Notes: generated by a model from the sequence alone, not told the origin. 19,002 nucleotides of DNA from an uncultured Clostridium sp. (GCA_900548455.1 URKQ01000048.1:1-19002); one strand, 5' to 3'. Positions 5,853-14,921 are shown, counted from the first letter of the stretch. A program made the numbers and translations.

Positions 5853-6647
5853 GTGCAACTTATAACTAGTAAAGAAAATATCAATATAAAAGAAGTTAAA
5901 AAATTAAAAGATAAAAAATATAGATTAGAAAATAGAAAATTTATTATTGAAGGATTTAGATTTTTAGAGGAAGGTTTAAAATCGGATTTTGCGATAGATA
6001 AAATTTTTGTTAAGGAATCAGTATTAGAAAAATTTAAAGATAAGTTTAGTAGTTATTTAAATATGTATGAAGATAAGATATTAGTAATGGCGGATAACTT
6101 ATATAAGATAATTTCATCTACAGAGAATTCTCAAGGAGTTCTAGCTACTGTTAATATGAAAGAATCTAAGGAAGAGTTTAATCAAGGTATGTATGTTTTA
6201 GTTGATAAGGTTCAAGATCCAGGTAACTTAGGAACTATAATTAGAACTGCTCATAGTGCGGGATGCAGAGGAATAATTTTAACTAAAGATACTGTGGATA
6301 TATATAACGAAAAAGTTCTCAGATCAACTATGGGATCTATATTTAATATAAACATAATACATGATGATAACTTAAACTATACAAAAGGTATGATTTCTAA
6401 GGGATTTAATTTAGTATGTAGTTCCCTTCAAACAGATAAAAATTTTTATGACATTGATTTAACTAAAGACTCTATAATAGCTGTAGGGAATGAAGGAAAT
6501 GGTATTAGTGATGAAGTCCTTGAAATGGCTACGTCTAAAGTGAAAATTCCTATGCTTGGTACTACGGAATCATTAAATGTAGCTATAGCTACATCTATAA
6601 TGATATATGAAGGAGTAAGGCAGAGAATATTACATAATAAATTTTAA
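5853..6647 (+). CDS. SpoU/TrmH-family RNA 2'-O-methyltransferase (YsgA-like)
   Basis: This is predicted to transfer a methyl group from S-adenosylmethionine to a ribose 2'-OH of rRNA or tRNA. The target base is unknown. An N-terminal substrate-binding domain (about 15-95) precedes the knotted SPOUT domain. Motif 1 is DPGNLGTIIRTA (122-133, with Asn125 and Arg131), motif 2 is VGNEGNGIS (Asn213, Glu214) and motif 3 is IPMLGTTESLNVAIA (Glu239, Asn242). The length of 264 matches this family. It starts at GTG directly after the ktrA stop, with AAGGAGAA overlapping the ktrA end. In Bacillus subtilis the related ysgA also lies beside pheS. The pheST promoter begins 3 bases after its stop. Confidence 0.9.
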   Translation: MQLITSKENINIKEVKKLKDKKYRLENRKFIIEGFRFLEEGLKSDFAIDKIFVKESVLEKFKDKFSSYLNMYEDKILVMADNLYKIISSTENSQGVLATVNMKESKEEFNQGMYVLVDKVQDPGNLGTIIRTAHSAGCRGIILTKDTVDIYNEKVLRSTMGSIFNINIIHDDNLNYTKGMISKGFNLVCSSLQTDKNFYDIDLTKDSIIAVGNEGNGISDEVLEMATSKVKIPMLGTTESLNVAIATSIMIYEGVRQRILHNKF

Positions 6648-6650
6648 TAC

Positions 6651-6679
6651 TTGATATTTTAAAATTTTATATGTATAAT
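6651..6679 (+). promoter_or_regulatory. Sigma-A promoter of the pheST T-box transcript
   Basis: TTGATA (6651-6656), a 17-base spacer and TATAAT (6674-6679). The transcription start should fall near 6686, just upstream of the T-box leader. Confidence 0.8.
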
Positions 6680-6699
6680 GTTTCTAAAATCAATTATAT

Positions 6700-6930
6700 G
6701 ATATACGATGACGAAGAGAGTAAAAATAATTATTTATATCAGGGAGGAAAAGTCTTAGACTGAAAGCTTTTCTTATGAAGGTTGTTTCGAAGTTCACTTC
6801 TGAGTACTAATTATGAAACTGAAGTAGTAATTAGCGGCTAAGGTCGATAAAATATCTAAGAGAAATCTTTTATAAGATTTAATTAGGGTGGTACCGCGGA
6901 TATTCCGTCCCTTTTAGGGGCGGTTTTTTT
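6700..6930 (+). promoter_or_regulatory. T-box riboswitch for tRNA-Phe controlling pheST
   Basis: Stem I begins with the conserved AGAGAGTA (6715-6722) and continues through AGGGAGG. The probable specifier TTC at 6793-6795 sits in GAAGTTCACTTCTGAG, followed by the usual purine. The T-box sequence AGGGTGGTACCGCGG is at 6885-6899. Its bulge TGGT pairs with the ACCA 3' end expected of tRNA-Phe. AGGG (6885-6888) can pair with CCCT (6909-6912) to form the antiterminator, which competes with the 5' arm of the terminator. Uncharged tRNA-Phe should therefore permit readthrough into pheS, and charged tRNA should cause termination. Two other TTC triplets nearby (6786, 6798) fit the specifier position less well. 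Confidence 0.95.
6905..6930 (+). terminator. T-box terminator
   Basis: CCGTCCCT (6905-6912), loop TTT, AGGGGCGG (6916-6923) and seven T residues. It is the alternative fold to the T-box antiterminator. Confidence 0.95.
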
Positions 6931-7009
6931 ATGTCTAGGAAAGTTATAGATATTTTCCTATTTAAGTAGTTTTAATAAAAAAATAGTAAATAATGAAAGG
7001 AGCAGGACT

Positions 7010-8032
7010 ATGAGAGAACAATTGGAACAAATTAAGATATCAGCGTTAAATCAATTGAATGAGATTAATGATAGGGCTGAGCTTGAGAATCTTAGAGTTA
7101 AATATTTAGGAAAAAAGGGAGAACTTACTGCAATTTTAAGAGGAATGGGTAAGTTATCATCAGAAGAAAGACCTATAATTGGAAAACTTGCTAATGAGGT
7201 AAGAGAAGAGATTGAGGCGACTATAGAAGAAAAAGATGCAGCTTTAAAAGCAGTAGAAAAGAAAAAGAGATTAGAAAGTGAAATTATTGATATTTCAATG
7301 CCAGGTAAAAAGCAAGTTGTTGGAAAAATACATCCAATAAACTTAGTTTTACAAAAGGTTAATGATATATTCTTATCTATGGGATTTTCAATTGAAGAAG
7401 GTCCAGAAGTAGAATATGATTACTATAACTTTGAAGCTCTTAATATTCCTAAGGACCATCCAGCTAGAGGAGAACAAGATACTTTTTATATAAATGATAA
7501 TATAGTATTAAGAACTCAAACTTCACCTATACAAATTAGAACAATGGAGAATCAAAAGCCACCTATTAAAATGATAGCGCCAGGTAAAGTTTACCGTTCT
7601 GATGCAGTAGATGCAACACACTCTCCTATATTCTATCAAATTGAAGGGTTAGTAATAGGTGAAAAAGTAACCTTCGGAGACTTAAAAGGAACTTTAGAAA
7701 TGTTTATCCAAAAGATGTTTGGTGATGATATGAAGGTTAAATTCAGACCACATCATTTCCCATTTACAGAGCCTTCAGCAGAAATGGATGCTACTTGCTT
7801 TGTATGTAAGGGAAAAGGTTGCAAAGTATGTAAAGGAAGCGGATGGATTGAGATAGTAGGATGCGGTATGGTTCATCCTGATGTGTTAAGAAAAGGTGGA
7901 ATTGATCCAGAAAAATATAGTGGATTTGCATTTGGATTTGGTCTTGATAGAATAGTAATGCTTAAATATGGTATAGACGATATAAGGCTACTATATGAGA
8001 GTGATATGAGATTCCTAAATCAATTTGAGTAA
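7010..8032 (+). CDS. pheS: Phenylalanyl-tRNA synthetase alpha subunit
   Basis: This is the catalytic alpha chain of the (alpha-beta)2 enzyme that charges tRNA-Phe. The 340 residues match bacterial PheS. An N-terminal charged helical arm (about 1-90) contacts tRNA. The class II core follows, with motif 2 GKVYRSDAVDATHSPIFYQ (Arg196) and motif 3 GFGLDRIVML (Arg314). FTEPSAEMD and the PARGEQDTF block are also typical. An insert with Cys263, 266, 271 and 274 (CxxC-x4-CxxC) is common in Firmicute PheS and may bind zinc. ATG is preceded by AAAGGAG. pheT follows after 23 bases, and both depend on the T-box leader. Confidence 0.97.
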   Translation: MREQLEQIKISALNQLNEINDRAELENLRVKYLGKKGELTAILRGMGKLSSEERPIIGKLANEVREEIEATIEEKDAALKAVEKKKRLESEIIDISMPGKKQVVGKIHPINLVLQKVNDIFLSMGFSIEEGPEVEYDYYNFEALNIPKDHPARGEQDTFYINDNIVLRTQTSPIQIRTMENQKPPIKMIAPGKVYRSDAVDATHSPIFYQIEGLVIGEKVTFGDLKGTLEMFIQKMFGDDMKVKFRPHHFPFTEPSAEMDATCFVCKGKGCKVCKGSGWIEIVGCGMVHPDVLRKGGIDPEKYSGFAFGFGLDRIVMLKYGIDDIRLLYESDMRFLNQFE

Positions 8033-8055
8033 CTTAAAGAATAGGAGGAAAAGAT

Positions 8056-10434
8056 ATGAAATATCCAGTTAAATGGTTAAAAGATTATGTTGATATAGAT
8101 ATGTCACCGGTTGAATTAGCTGATGCTTTAAATTTATCAGGTTCTCACGTAGAAGAGGTAATACTAACAGGGGATGAAATAACTAATGTTGTTACTGGTA
8201 AAATTACTAAAATAGAAAGGCATCCAGATGCGGAAAAGTTAGTGATTTGTGCTGTTGATATAAATCAGAGTGAACCAATACAGATAGTTACAGCAGCTAC
8301 CAATATGAAGGAACAAGATATAGTACCGGTTGCACTACACGGTTCTACATTACATGGTGGACTTAAAATTAAAAAAGGTAAATTAAGAGGCGTAGTATCA
8401 AACGGTATGTTTTGCTCAGAAGAAGAACTAGGAATAGCAGGAGATGAACCTGTACACGGTCTTTTAATAATGCCACAAGATACACCTATAGGTGTAGATA
8501 TTAAATCAGTACTTCCACTTGAAAGTGCAATAATTGATTTTGAAATTACATCTAACAGAGCAGATTGTTTTAGTATAATTGGAATGGCAAGGGAAACTGC
8601 TGGAACTTTAGGTGTTCCTTATAAAATGCCAAACTTAGAGTATTCAACAAAAGATACTACTAATATAAATGAAAAATATAAAGTAGAAGTTAGAAGTAAT
8701 TTATGTAGAAGATATATGGCTAAAGGAATTAGCAATATAAAAATTGAGCCATCACCACAGTGGATGCAAGAAAGATTGTTAGAAGCAGAGGTAAGACCTA
8801 TTAATAATATAGTGGATATAACTAATTTTGTTATGTTAGAGCTGGGTCAGCCTTTACATGCATTTGACGCAAGAGATATAGAGTCTAACACTATTGTTGT
8901 TGAAGAAGGAAAAGATGGAGAAAAATTTACAACTCTTGATGGAGAAGAAAGAGTTATTGATAGTTCTATGCTTTGCATAAAAGATGGTGAAAAAACTATA
9001 GGACTTGCAGGAGTTATGGGTGGTTTAAATTCAGAAGTTAAAGATGATACTACTATGATTATTCTTGAAAGTGCTAACTTTAATGGTGTTAATATAAGGA
9101 ACACTTCAAAGAAGTTAAATTTAAGAACAGAAGCATCTGGTAAGTATGAAAAAGATTTAGATCCAAATCTATGTGAATTAGCAGTGAAGAGAGTTTGTGC
9201 TCTAGTAGAAGAATTAGGTGCAGGAACTGTTATGGCTGGAGAAATCGATATATATAATGAAGTTAAAGAGCCTCATACATTAACTGTTGATTTTAATTGG
9301 ATAAATAGATTTTTAGGAAGCAGAATTTCCCCAATAGATATGAAAAAGTATTTAGATGGAATTGATTTGTTTACTGAAATTCAAGGTGATAATTTAGTAG
9401 TTAATTGCCCAACATTTAGAAGTGATTTAAATATTAAGGAAGATATTGCTGAAGAAGTTGCAAGAATCCATGGATATAATAATTTTGAAGCAACACTTCC
9501 AAAATGTGAAGCTACAAAGAGTGGTAAATCTGAAAAACAAAAGTTAGAAGAGAAACTTAGAGATGCTTTAGTAGCAAGTGGAATAAATGAATCTATAAGT
9601 TATTCTTTTGTAAGTAATAAAATATTTGATAAGCTATTAATTCCAGAGGACAGTGAACTAAGAAAGGTTGTTGAAATTAGAAATCCTCTTGGGGAAGATT
9701 TTAAAATAATGAGAACTACTACATTGTCTTCAATGATGGAATCCTTAGCTAGAAATTATGTAAAGAGCAATGAAACAGCAATGCTTTTTGAAATGGGAAG
9801 AATTTATATAAAAAATGAAGATAATGAAAAGTTACCTGAAGAGAGAAATATTTTAACTATAGGTATGTATGGCGTTGGAGATTATTTAGAATTAAAGGGC
9901 GTTGTAGAGAATGTATTATCACACCTAGGAATAGCAGGAGAAGCTTATGTAAGAGAAACAGAAAATCCAACTTTCCATCCTGGAAAAACAGCTGCTTTAA
10001 AAATTAGAAATAAGATAGTTGGAGTTCTTGGAGAAGTTCATCCAGACGTATGTGAGAACTATGGAGTAGATGAAAGATGCTTTATAGCAGAACTTAATAT
10101 GGATATGCTATTTGAATGTGCTAATTTAGATAGAAAATATAAAGCTCTTCCTAAATTCCCTGCAGTAACTAGAGACATAGCAATACTTGTAGATGATACT
10201 GTCCTTGTTCAAGAAATTCAAGATACAATAAAGAAACAAGGTGGAGGAATTCTTGAAAGTGCTAAGTTATTTGATGTTTATAAAGGTAGTCAAATACCTG
10301 AAGGCAAAAAGAGTATAGCTTATGCTTTGGTATATAGAAATAGTGATAGAACTCTTACTGATGCAGAAGTTAATAAAGTCCATGATAAAATATTAAAGAG
10401 CTTAGAGCATAAATTAGGAGCAGAGTTAAGATAA
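8056..10434 (+). CDS. pheT: Phenylalanyl-tRNA synthetase beta subunit
   Basis: The beta chain holds the editing site and tRNA anticodon contacts. The 792 residues match the family. In order: a short N-terminal segment (MKYPVKWLKDYVDI); an OB-fold tRNA-binding domain (about 40-150, ERHPDAEKLVICAVD and LRGVVSNGMFCSEEELG); the B3/B4 editing region (about 210-370, EVRPINNIVDITNFVMLELG and ASGKYEKDLDP); B5 (about 400-470); a catalytic-like core (about 480-680); and the C-terminal ferredoxin-fold anticodon-binding domain (about 700-792, FPAVTRDIAILVDD). The Shine-Dalgarno AGGAGG is strong. It is the last gene of the pheST transcript. Confidence 0.97.
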   Translation: MKYPVKWLKDYVDIDMSPVELADALNLSGSHVEEVILTGDEITNVVTGKITKIERHPDAEKLVICAVDINQSEPIQIVTAATNMKEQDIVPVALHGSTLHGGLKIKKGKLRGVVSNGMFCSEEELGIAGDEPVHGLLIMPQDTPIGVDIKSVLPLESAIIDFEITSNRADCFSIIGMARETAGTLGVPYKMPNLEYSTKDTTNINEKYKVEVRSNLCRRYMAKGISNIKIEPSPQWMQERLLEAEVRPINNIVDITNFVMLELGQPLHAFDARDIESNTIVVEEGKDGEKFTTLDGEERVIDSSMLCIKDGEKTIGLAGVMGGLNSEVKDDTTMIILESANFNGVNIRNTSKKLNLRTEASGKYEKDLDPNLCELAVKRVCALVEELGAGTVMAGEIDIYNEVKEPHTLTVDFNWINRFLGSRISPIDMKKYLDGIDLFTEIQGDNLVVNCPTFRSDLNIKEDIAEEVARIHGYNNFEATLPKCEATKSGKSEKQKLEEKLRDALVASGINESISYSFVSNKIFDKLLIPEDSELRKVVEIRNPLGEDFKIMRTTTLSSMMESLARNYVKSNETAMLFEMGRIYIKNEDNEKLPEERNILTIGMYGVGDYLELKGVVENVLSHLGIAGEAYVRETENPTFHPGKTAALKIRNKIVGVLGEVHPDVCENYGVDERCFIAELNMDMLFECANLDRKYKALPKFPAVTRDIAILVDDTVLVQEIQDTIKKQGGGILESAKLFDVYKGSQIPEGKKSIAYALVYRNSDRTLTDAEVNKVHDKILKSLEHKLGAELR

Positions 10435-10440
10435 TTTATT

Positions 10441-10472
10441 TAAGGTGCATGATTATATGCACCTTATTTTTC
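10441..10472 (+). terminator. Terminator of pheST
   Basis: TAAGGTGCAT (10441-10450) and ATGCACCTTA (10457-10466) form a 10-bp stem with a 6-base loop, followed by TTTTT. It begins 7 bases after the pheT stop. Confidence 0.88.
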
Positions 10473-10640
10473 GTAAAATGTAACATGCTGTAATTGATGT
10501 GATAAAAAAGAGGAATAAAGAAGAACACTTTTTCCAATGAATTGGTATAAATTTAAATATAATATTTAATAAACAACTAATATATGTTAAAATAATTATA
10601 AGTTTATGTATTTGTATATTTATATTAAGAGGGTGTTTGT

Positions 10641-11267
10641 GTGAACATTATAACAGTTAAGATAAATGGAATGGAATATAATTTAAGAGGCGAAGAAAAT
10701 AATGAATATCTACAAATGGTTGCTAAGTACGTAGATAATAAGATAAATAGTTTAATGAACAAGAATAATAAGATTAGTCGTCCAGATGCAACAATATTAG
10801 CTGCTATTAATTTAGGTGATGAAGTATTTAAAAATAAAGAGTCATTTGAAAGAGCTAATGAAAATCATAAAAATGCTGTAAATGAACAAAAAAAGCTTAT
10901 ATCTGAACTTGAAGGTATGAAGCGAGACTTTGCTATAGTTAAGGAAGAAAATGATATTCTAAAGGAAAAGGTTAAGCAAAGTGAAGAAGTGGTATGTAAC
11001 AAAGAAGCAGAAAAGCAAGTTGAAGAACTGACAGATGAGGTAGCCTATTTGAAAGAAGAGCTAGCTTTAATGCAGCAAACTGTTGATGAATTTAAAAAAA
11101 ACAAGGTAAAATATCAAGCTATTAACAAAAAGTTGCTTGGAGAGAATAATAATTTGAGATATCAGCAAATGGCAAGAGTTAGAAAGATAGAAGAGTTATC
11201 TAAACAAGTAGAGGAAAAAAATGTTCAGTTGATAAAAAATGGACAAGTAGCTAAAATAAAAAAATAA
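10641..11267 (+). CDS. zapA: Cell division protein ZapA with long coiled-coil extension
   Basis: ZapA binds FtsZ filaments and promotes Z-ring bundling. The N-terminal ZapA domain (about 1-95) shows TVKINGMEYNLRGEENNEYL, the helix MVAKYVDNKINSLM and RPDATILAAINLGDEVFK. Most ZapA proteins are about 85-110 residues. This one has 208, with a continuous charged coiled coil from about 65 to 200 and a basic end (VAKIKK). It starts at GTG 10641 with GAGGGTG upstream. In Bacillus subtilis zapA also follows pheT and precedes mutS2. No clear -35/-10 pair was found; TGTTAAAAT at 10585-10593 is a possible extended -10. A strong terminator follows, so it is probably a single-gene transcript. Confidence 0.88.
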   Translation: MNIITVKINGMEYNLRGEENNEYLQMVAKYVDNKINSLMNKNNKISRPDATILAAINLGDEVFKNKESFERANENHKNAVNEQKKLISELEGMKRDFAIVKEENDILKEKVKQSEEVVCNKEAEKQVEELTDEVAYLKEELALMQQTVDEFKKNKVKYQAINKKLLGENNNLRYQQMARVRKIEELSKQVEEKNVQLIKNGQVAKIKK

Positions 11268-11268
11268 T

Positions 11269-11304
11269 AAAAATGACATGATGATAAATTATCATGTCAT
11301 TTTT
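11269..11304. terminator. Terminator after zapA
   Basis: AAAAATGACATGAT (11269-11282) and ATCATGTCATTTTT (11291-11304) form a 14-bp stem with an 8-base loop. The flanking A and T runs make it potentially bidirectional. Confidence 0.85.
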
Positions 11305-11413
11305 AAATGATTCGTGATAAAGTAGCAACCCATTTTTTTAACTTAGAATAGTGATAATTGAAAGTAAGCCAGCATAGGTATTATGTAAAAGCATAATTCT
11401 TAGGGGGATTATA

Positions 11414-12409
11414 ATGAGGGTTTTACTATGTGCCAAGTCTCATTATTCTAATTTAAACTCATGTGATACTGATTTGATTTTTAACATATATAATTATTTG
11501 AAAAGACAAAATGTTCAAGTAGATATATGCGGTGCTAATGAAGAAGTAGATTATAAAAAATATGATATTGTACATTTATTTGATATAAAGAATATCTTTG
11601 ATACTTATAAACATTATAAATTGGCTAGTTGCAGTGGATGTAAAATTGTAGTATCACCTATGTATTTTAATATGAATAGATTTTATGATCATATAGAAAA
11701 TCAAGAAAGAAAAAATTCATGGAATCGTTGTAGAATATATAGAGAAACAATTATTAATAAAAGTTCTTTAATACTTTGCAATAGCAATTTTGAAAAGAAT
11801 TTAATATTAAAAGATTTTACTCCAAGGTGTGAACCAACAGTAATATATAATGGAGTTAAGATTAGAGATGGTGAAATTCCACTATATAATTTTAAAGAAA
11901 GATATAATCTTGATAGCTATATACTGTCTGTAGGCAGAATATGTGATTTTAAAAATCAATTAACCTTAAGCAAGGTATGTGAAGAAATAGGAATACCTTT
12001 AGTATTAGTAGGTACACCGGCAGATCCGGATTATTTAAAGCAGTGTCTTAAATATAAGGGTACCCATTATTTAGGGTTTATGAATGAGTATGATTTATAT
12101 AATGCATATACTTTTTCAACAGCCCATGTACTAGCTAGTTTTTTAGAGGTGACAAGCATGTCATCTTTAAAGGCAGCATCATATGGATGTAACATTGTGG
12201 TCACAGAAGAAGGAGCATCTAAGGAGTATTTTAATGATTTAGCAATATATTGCGATCCTTATAAATATGAAAGCATAAGTTTAGCTGTAGAAGATATTAT
12301 TAAAAAGAGAAAAAGTGATAAGTTAAGAGATTATGTTAAGAATAACTATAATGTGGAAGTGACCTTGAAGCAGATATATAAAAGCTATCTTAAATTAATA
12401 CAAGAATAG
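11414..12409 (+). CDS. GT4-type glycosyltransferase, acceptor unknown
   Basis: This 331-residue protein looks like a GT-B fold glycosyltransferase of family GT4 (glycosyl transferases group 1). The N-terminal half carries KYDIVHLFDI, LILCNSNFEKNLI and VIYNGVKI. The C-terminal nucleotide-sugar half starts at YILSVGRICDFKNQ and contains PLVLVGTP, HYLGFMNEYDLYNAY and ASFLEVTSMSSLKAASYGC. The usual EX7E motif reads Glu245 then Lys253, so the second Glu is replaced. There is no signal peptide or membrane helix. ATG is preceded by AGGGGGAT. It stands alone between two terminators and separates zapA from the U32/mutS2 genes. No neighbouring sugar or cell-wall gene suggests the donor or acceptor. Confidence 0.82.
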   Translation: MRVLLCAKSHYSNLNSCDTDLIFNIYNYLKRQNVQVDICGANEEVDYKKYDIVHLFDIKNIFDTYKHYKLASCSGCKIVVSPMYFNMNRFYDHIENQERKNSWNRCRIYRETIINKSSLILCNSNFEKNLILKDFTPRCEPTVIYNGVKIRDGEIPLYNFKERYNLDSYILSVGRICDFKNQLTLSKVCEEIGIPLVLVGTPADPDYLKQCLKYKGTHYLGFMNEYDLYNAYTFSTAHVLASFLEVTSMSSLKAASYGCNIVVTEEGASKEYFNDLAIYCDPYKYESISLAVEDIIKKRKSDKLRDYVKNNYNVEVTLKQIYKSYLKLIQE

Positions 12410-12417
12410 ATAGAATT

Positions 12418-12449
12418 AAAAGGATGTAGAAACTTTCTACATCCTTTTT
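12418..12449. terminator. Terminator after the glycosyltransferase gene
   Basis: AAAAGGATGTAGA (12418-12430), loop AACTT and TCTACATCCTTTT (12436-12448), with a further T. The stem starts 8 bases after the stop codon. Confidence 0.9.
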
Positions 12450-12454
12450 GATGT

Positions 12455-12481
12455 TTGTAAAGCTAATCCTTATGGTATAAT
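12455..12481 (+). promoter_or_regulatory. Probable promoter of the U32-mutS2 operon
   Basis: TGGTATAAT (12473-12481) is an extended -10 element. TTGTAA at 12455-12460 is a possible -35 but the spacer is only 15 bases, so the extended -10 probably does most of the work. It lies between the previous terminator and the U32 gene. Confidence 0.55.
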
Positions 12482-12554
12482 AAGCTATGTAAATAAAAAA
12501 TAATTAATTAAAGTTTCTAAGAGAGACTTATACATAAATAGGAGTGATTTGACA

Positions 12555-14921
12555 ATGGACAAAATAGAATTACTAGCTCCTGGTGGAAGTAAGGAGAGCA
12601 TATATGCAGCGGTTCAATGTGGAGCAGATGCAATATATATGGGAGGAACAAAATTTTCTGCAAGGGCATATGCTAGCAATTTTACTGAAGAGGAACTTAT
12701 AGAAGTTGTAGAGTATTGCCATTTATATAACGTTAAGGTTTATATAGCCTTTAATACATTAATAAAGGAATTAGAGCTTGAAGAAGCAATAAGTTATGGA
12801 AAATTTTTATATTCTATTGGGGTAGATGCAGTAATAACTCAAGATGTGGGATTATTCAAGGTACTTAAGGAAAATGTACCCGGTCTTGAGATTCATGCAT
12901 CAACACAAATGAGTATACATAATGGAGAAGGCGCTTTGTTTTTAAAGAATATAGGATTTCAAAGAATTGTCCTTTCAAGAGAACTTAGCTTAAATGAAAT
13001 AAAGTATATTTCTAAAGATTTGGATATTGAAACAGAAATTTTTGTTCATGGTGCTTTATGTATAAGTTATTCTGGTCAATGTTTAATGAGTAGTATAATT
13101 GGAGGAAGAAGCGGAAATAGAGGTAGGTGCGCTCAGCCTTGTAGATTACCATATAGTATAATTAAAAAAAGTACGGGGGAGAGCAAGGAAGGATATTTAT
13201 TAAGTCCTAAAGATACTTGTACAATTGAGGAAATAAAAGGACTAATAGATAGTGGAACTTCTTCTCTTAAAATAGAAGGAAGAATGAAAAAGCCAGAGTA
13301 TGTAAGTGGAGTAGTAACTGTATATAGAGAGGCTATCGATAGTGTATATAATAAAAAAACCATAGATATCGCACCAAGGAAAGAATTACTTACTCAACTT
13401 TTTAATAGAGAAGGTTTTTCAAAGGCCTACTTAAAAGGAAACGTAGGAAGAGATATGATGGCGTATAACTTTCCAAAGAATACCGGTGTGCTTTTAGGTA
13501 AGGTTAATAAAGATATGACTATTAAACTTCAAAAAGATTTAAGGGCACAGGATGGAATTAGAACTAGTGAAGGTGGATTTATTGTAACTAACATACTAAA
13601 AGGAAAAGATAAAGTTAAGGAAGCTCAAAAAGGAGATATAGTAAAACTAATACCTACAAACTACAAGTCAGGAGATTTACTTTATGTAACTTCAGATTCA
13701 AAATTAATGAACGATCTACAAAAAAGTTATGAAAATATATATGGTAGAAAGATGAATATTAAAATGAAGGTGTCTTTTGAAGTAGGTAAACCTCTTTATT
13801 TATGTGCTACATATGATAATAAGGATTTTAGTGTATATGGAGATATAATTCAAGTAGCTGAAAATAAGCCCATGGATAAAGAGAGCTTGATTAAAAATTT
13901 AAGTAAGTTAGGGGATACACCATTTCAAGTTGAAGATATTGAGTTTGAAGGTTTTGATAATGGCTTTTTAAGAGTAGCTTCAATAAATAGTGCTAGAAGA
14001 GAAGTTATAGATGAGATTTTTGAGTATATAAAATCTAGGGATAATAAAAAAGTGATTAATGAAGATGAAAAATTAAAATGGGAAGAAGTCAATTATAATA
14101 AACAAAGATTTAATGATGAATATTTAATAACAGTAAAAACAATGGATCAACTTAATAGTGTTTTACATTTTATTGATGAAAATAAATTTATAAAACCGGC
14201 AATAGCTATTGACTTATTTCAAAAGGGATCAATGATAAACTTAGAGGGTATTAGTTATGATAATTTGTATTTGGTTGTTCCTAATATAATTAAAGAGGAA
14301 TTTCCAGCAGTAGTTAATACAATAAATAAATATTTATCTAAGATTAAGGGAATAGTAACTGCTAATTTAGGAATAATTAATATCTTTAAAGATAAGACAT
14401 CTATAATTGGTGATTACAAATTAAATATTATAAATAGTGAGAGCTATGATTTTTATAATAAATTTACAGATATGTCTTGTTTAAGTGTAGAATTAAATAA
14501 TAGAGAGCTTTTTGAAATATCTAATAAGATAAATTCAAATTCCCAAGTTATTATCTATGGAAAATATGAATTAATGGTAAGTGAATATTGTGTTATAGGA
14601 AGTACTTTTGGAACTAGAAGTGCTAATTCAGGGTGCAATTATGGATGTTATAAAGATAAGTTTGTTTTAAAGGATAGAATGAATGAAGAATTCTTGGTTA
14701 AAACTGATAGATATTGTAGAAGTCACATATATAATCCTATTCCAGTTAATTTAGTTCCATTTATAAAAGAGCTTAAGAAAAACAATATAAAAAATTATAG
14801 AATTGATTTTATAGATGAGGGAATGGAGGAAACAGAAAATATATTAAAATATATATTTATTAAGGAAGATGTAAATTTAGGAAGAACTACAAAAGGTCAC
14901 TATAAAAGGGGAATAGAATAG
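12555..14921 (+). CDS. U32 family protein with DUF3656, RlhA-like (probable 23S rRNA C2501 hydroxylase)
   Basis: U32 proteins are annotated as peptidases, but this 788-residue type (U32 domain plus DUF3656) includes E. coli RlhA, which hydroxylates 23S rRNA C2501. The N-terminal barrel starts IELLAPGGSKESIYAAVQ. The signature region FVHGALCISYSGQCLMSS to GRCAQPCR holds Cys169, 176, 192 and 196, a likely iron-sulfur site. The middle (about 370-460) fits DUF3656. The C-terminal part repeats a cysteine pattern (GCNYGC, DRYCRSHIYN). A TTG at 12549 is in frame, but ATG 12555 is 10 bases after AGGAG (12540-12544), against 4 for the TTG, so I prefer ATG. It is the first gene of the operon with mutS2, 15 bases ahead. 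The rRNA role is inferred from family membership; other U32 proteins modify tRNA. Confidence 0.85.
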   Translation: MDKIELLAPGGSKESIYAAVQCGADAIYMGGTKFSARAYASNFTEEELIEVVEYCHLYNVKVYIAFNTLIKELELEEAISYGKFLYSIGVDAVITQDVGLFKVLKENVPGLEIHASTQMSIHNGEGALFLKNIGFQRIVLSRELSLNEIKYISKDLDIETEIFVHGALCISYSGQCLMSSIIGGRSGNRGRCAQPCRLPYSIIKKSTGESKEGYLLSPKDTCTIEEIKGLIDSGTSSLKIEGRMKKPEYVSGVVTVYREAIDSVYNKKTIDIAPRKELLTQLFNREGFSKAYLKGNVGRDMMAYNFPKNTGVLLGKVNKDMTIKLQKDLRAQDGIRTSEGGFIVTNILKGKDKVKEAQKGDIVKLIPTNYKSGDLLYVTSDSKLMNDLQKSYENIYGRKMNIKMKVSFEVGKPLYLCATYDNKDFSVYGDIIQVAENKPMDKESLIKNLSKLGDTPFQVEDIEFEGFDNGFLRVASINSARREVIDEIFEYIKSRDNKKVINEDEKLKWEEVNYNKQRFNDEYLITVKTMDQLNSVLHFIDENKFIKPAIAIDLFQKGSMINLEGISYDNLYLVVPNIIKEEFPAVVNTINKYLSKIKGIVTANLGIINIFKDKTSIIGDYKLNIINSESYDFYNKFTDMSCLSVELNNRELFEISNKINSNSQVIIYGKYELMVSEYCVIGSTFGTRSANSGCNYGCYKDKFVLKDRMNEEFLVKTDRYCRSHIYNPIPVNLVPFIKELKKNNIKNYRIDFIDEGMEETENILKYIFIKEDVNLGRTTKGHYKRGIE

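Noticed and set aside
7796..7831. PheS CxxC-x4-CxxC cluster as a novel fusion
   Set aside because: This insert is common in Firmicute PheS, so it is normal for the family.
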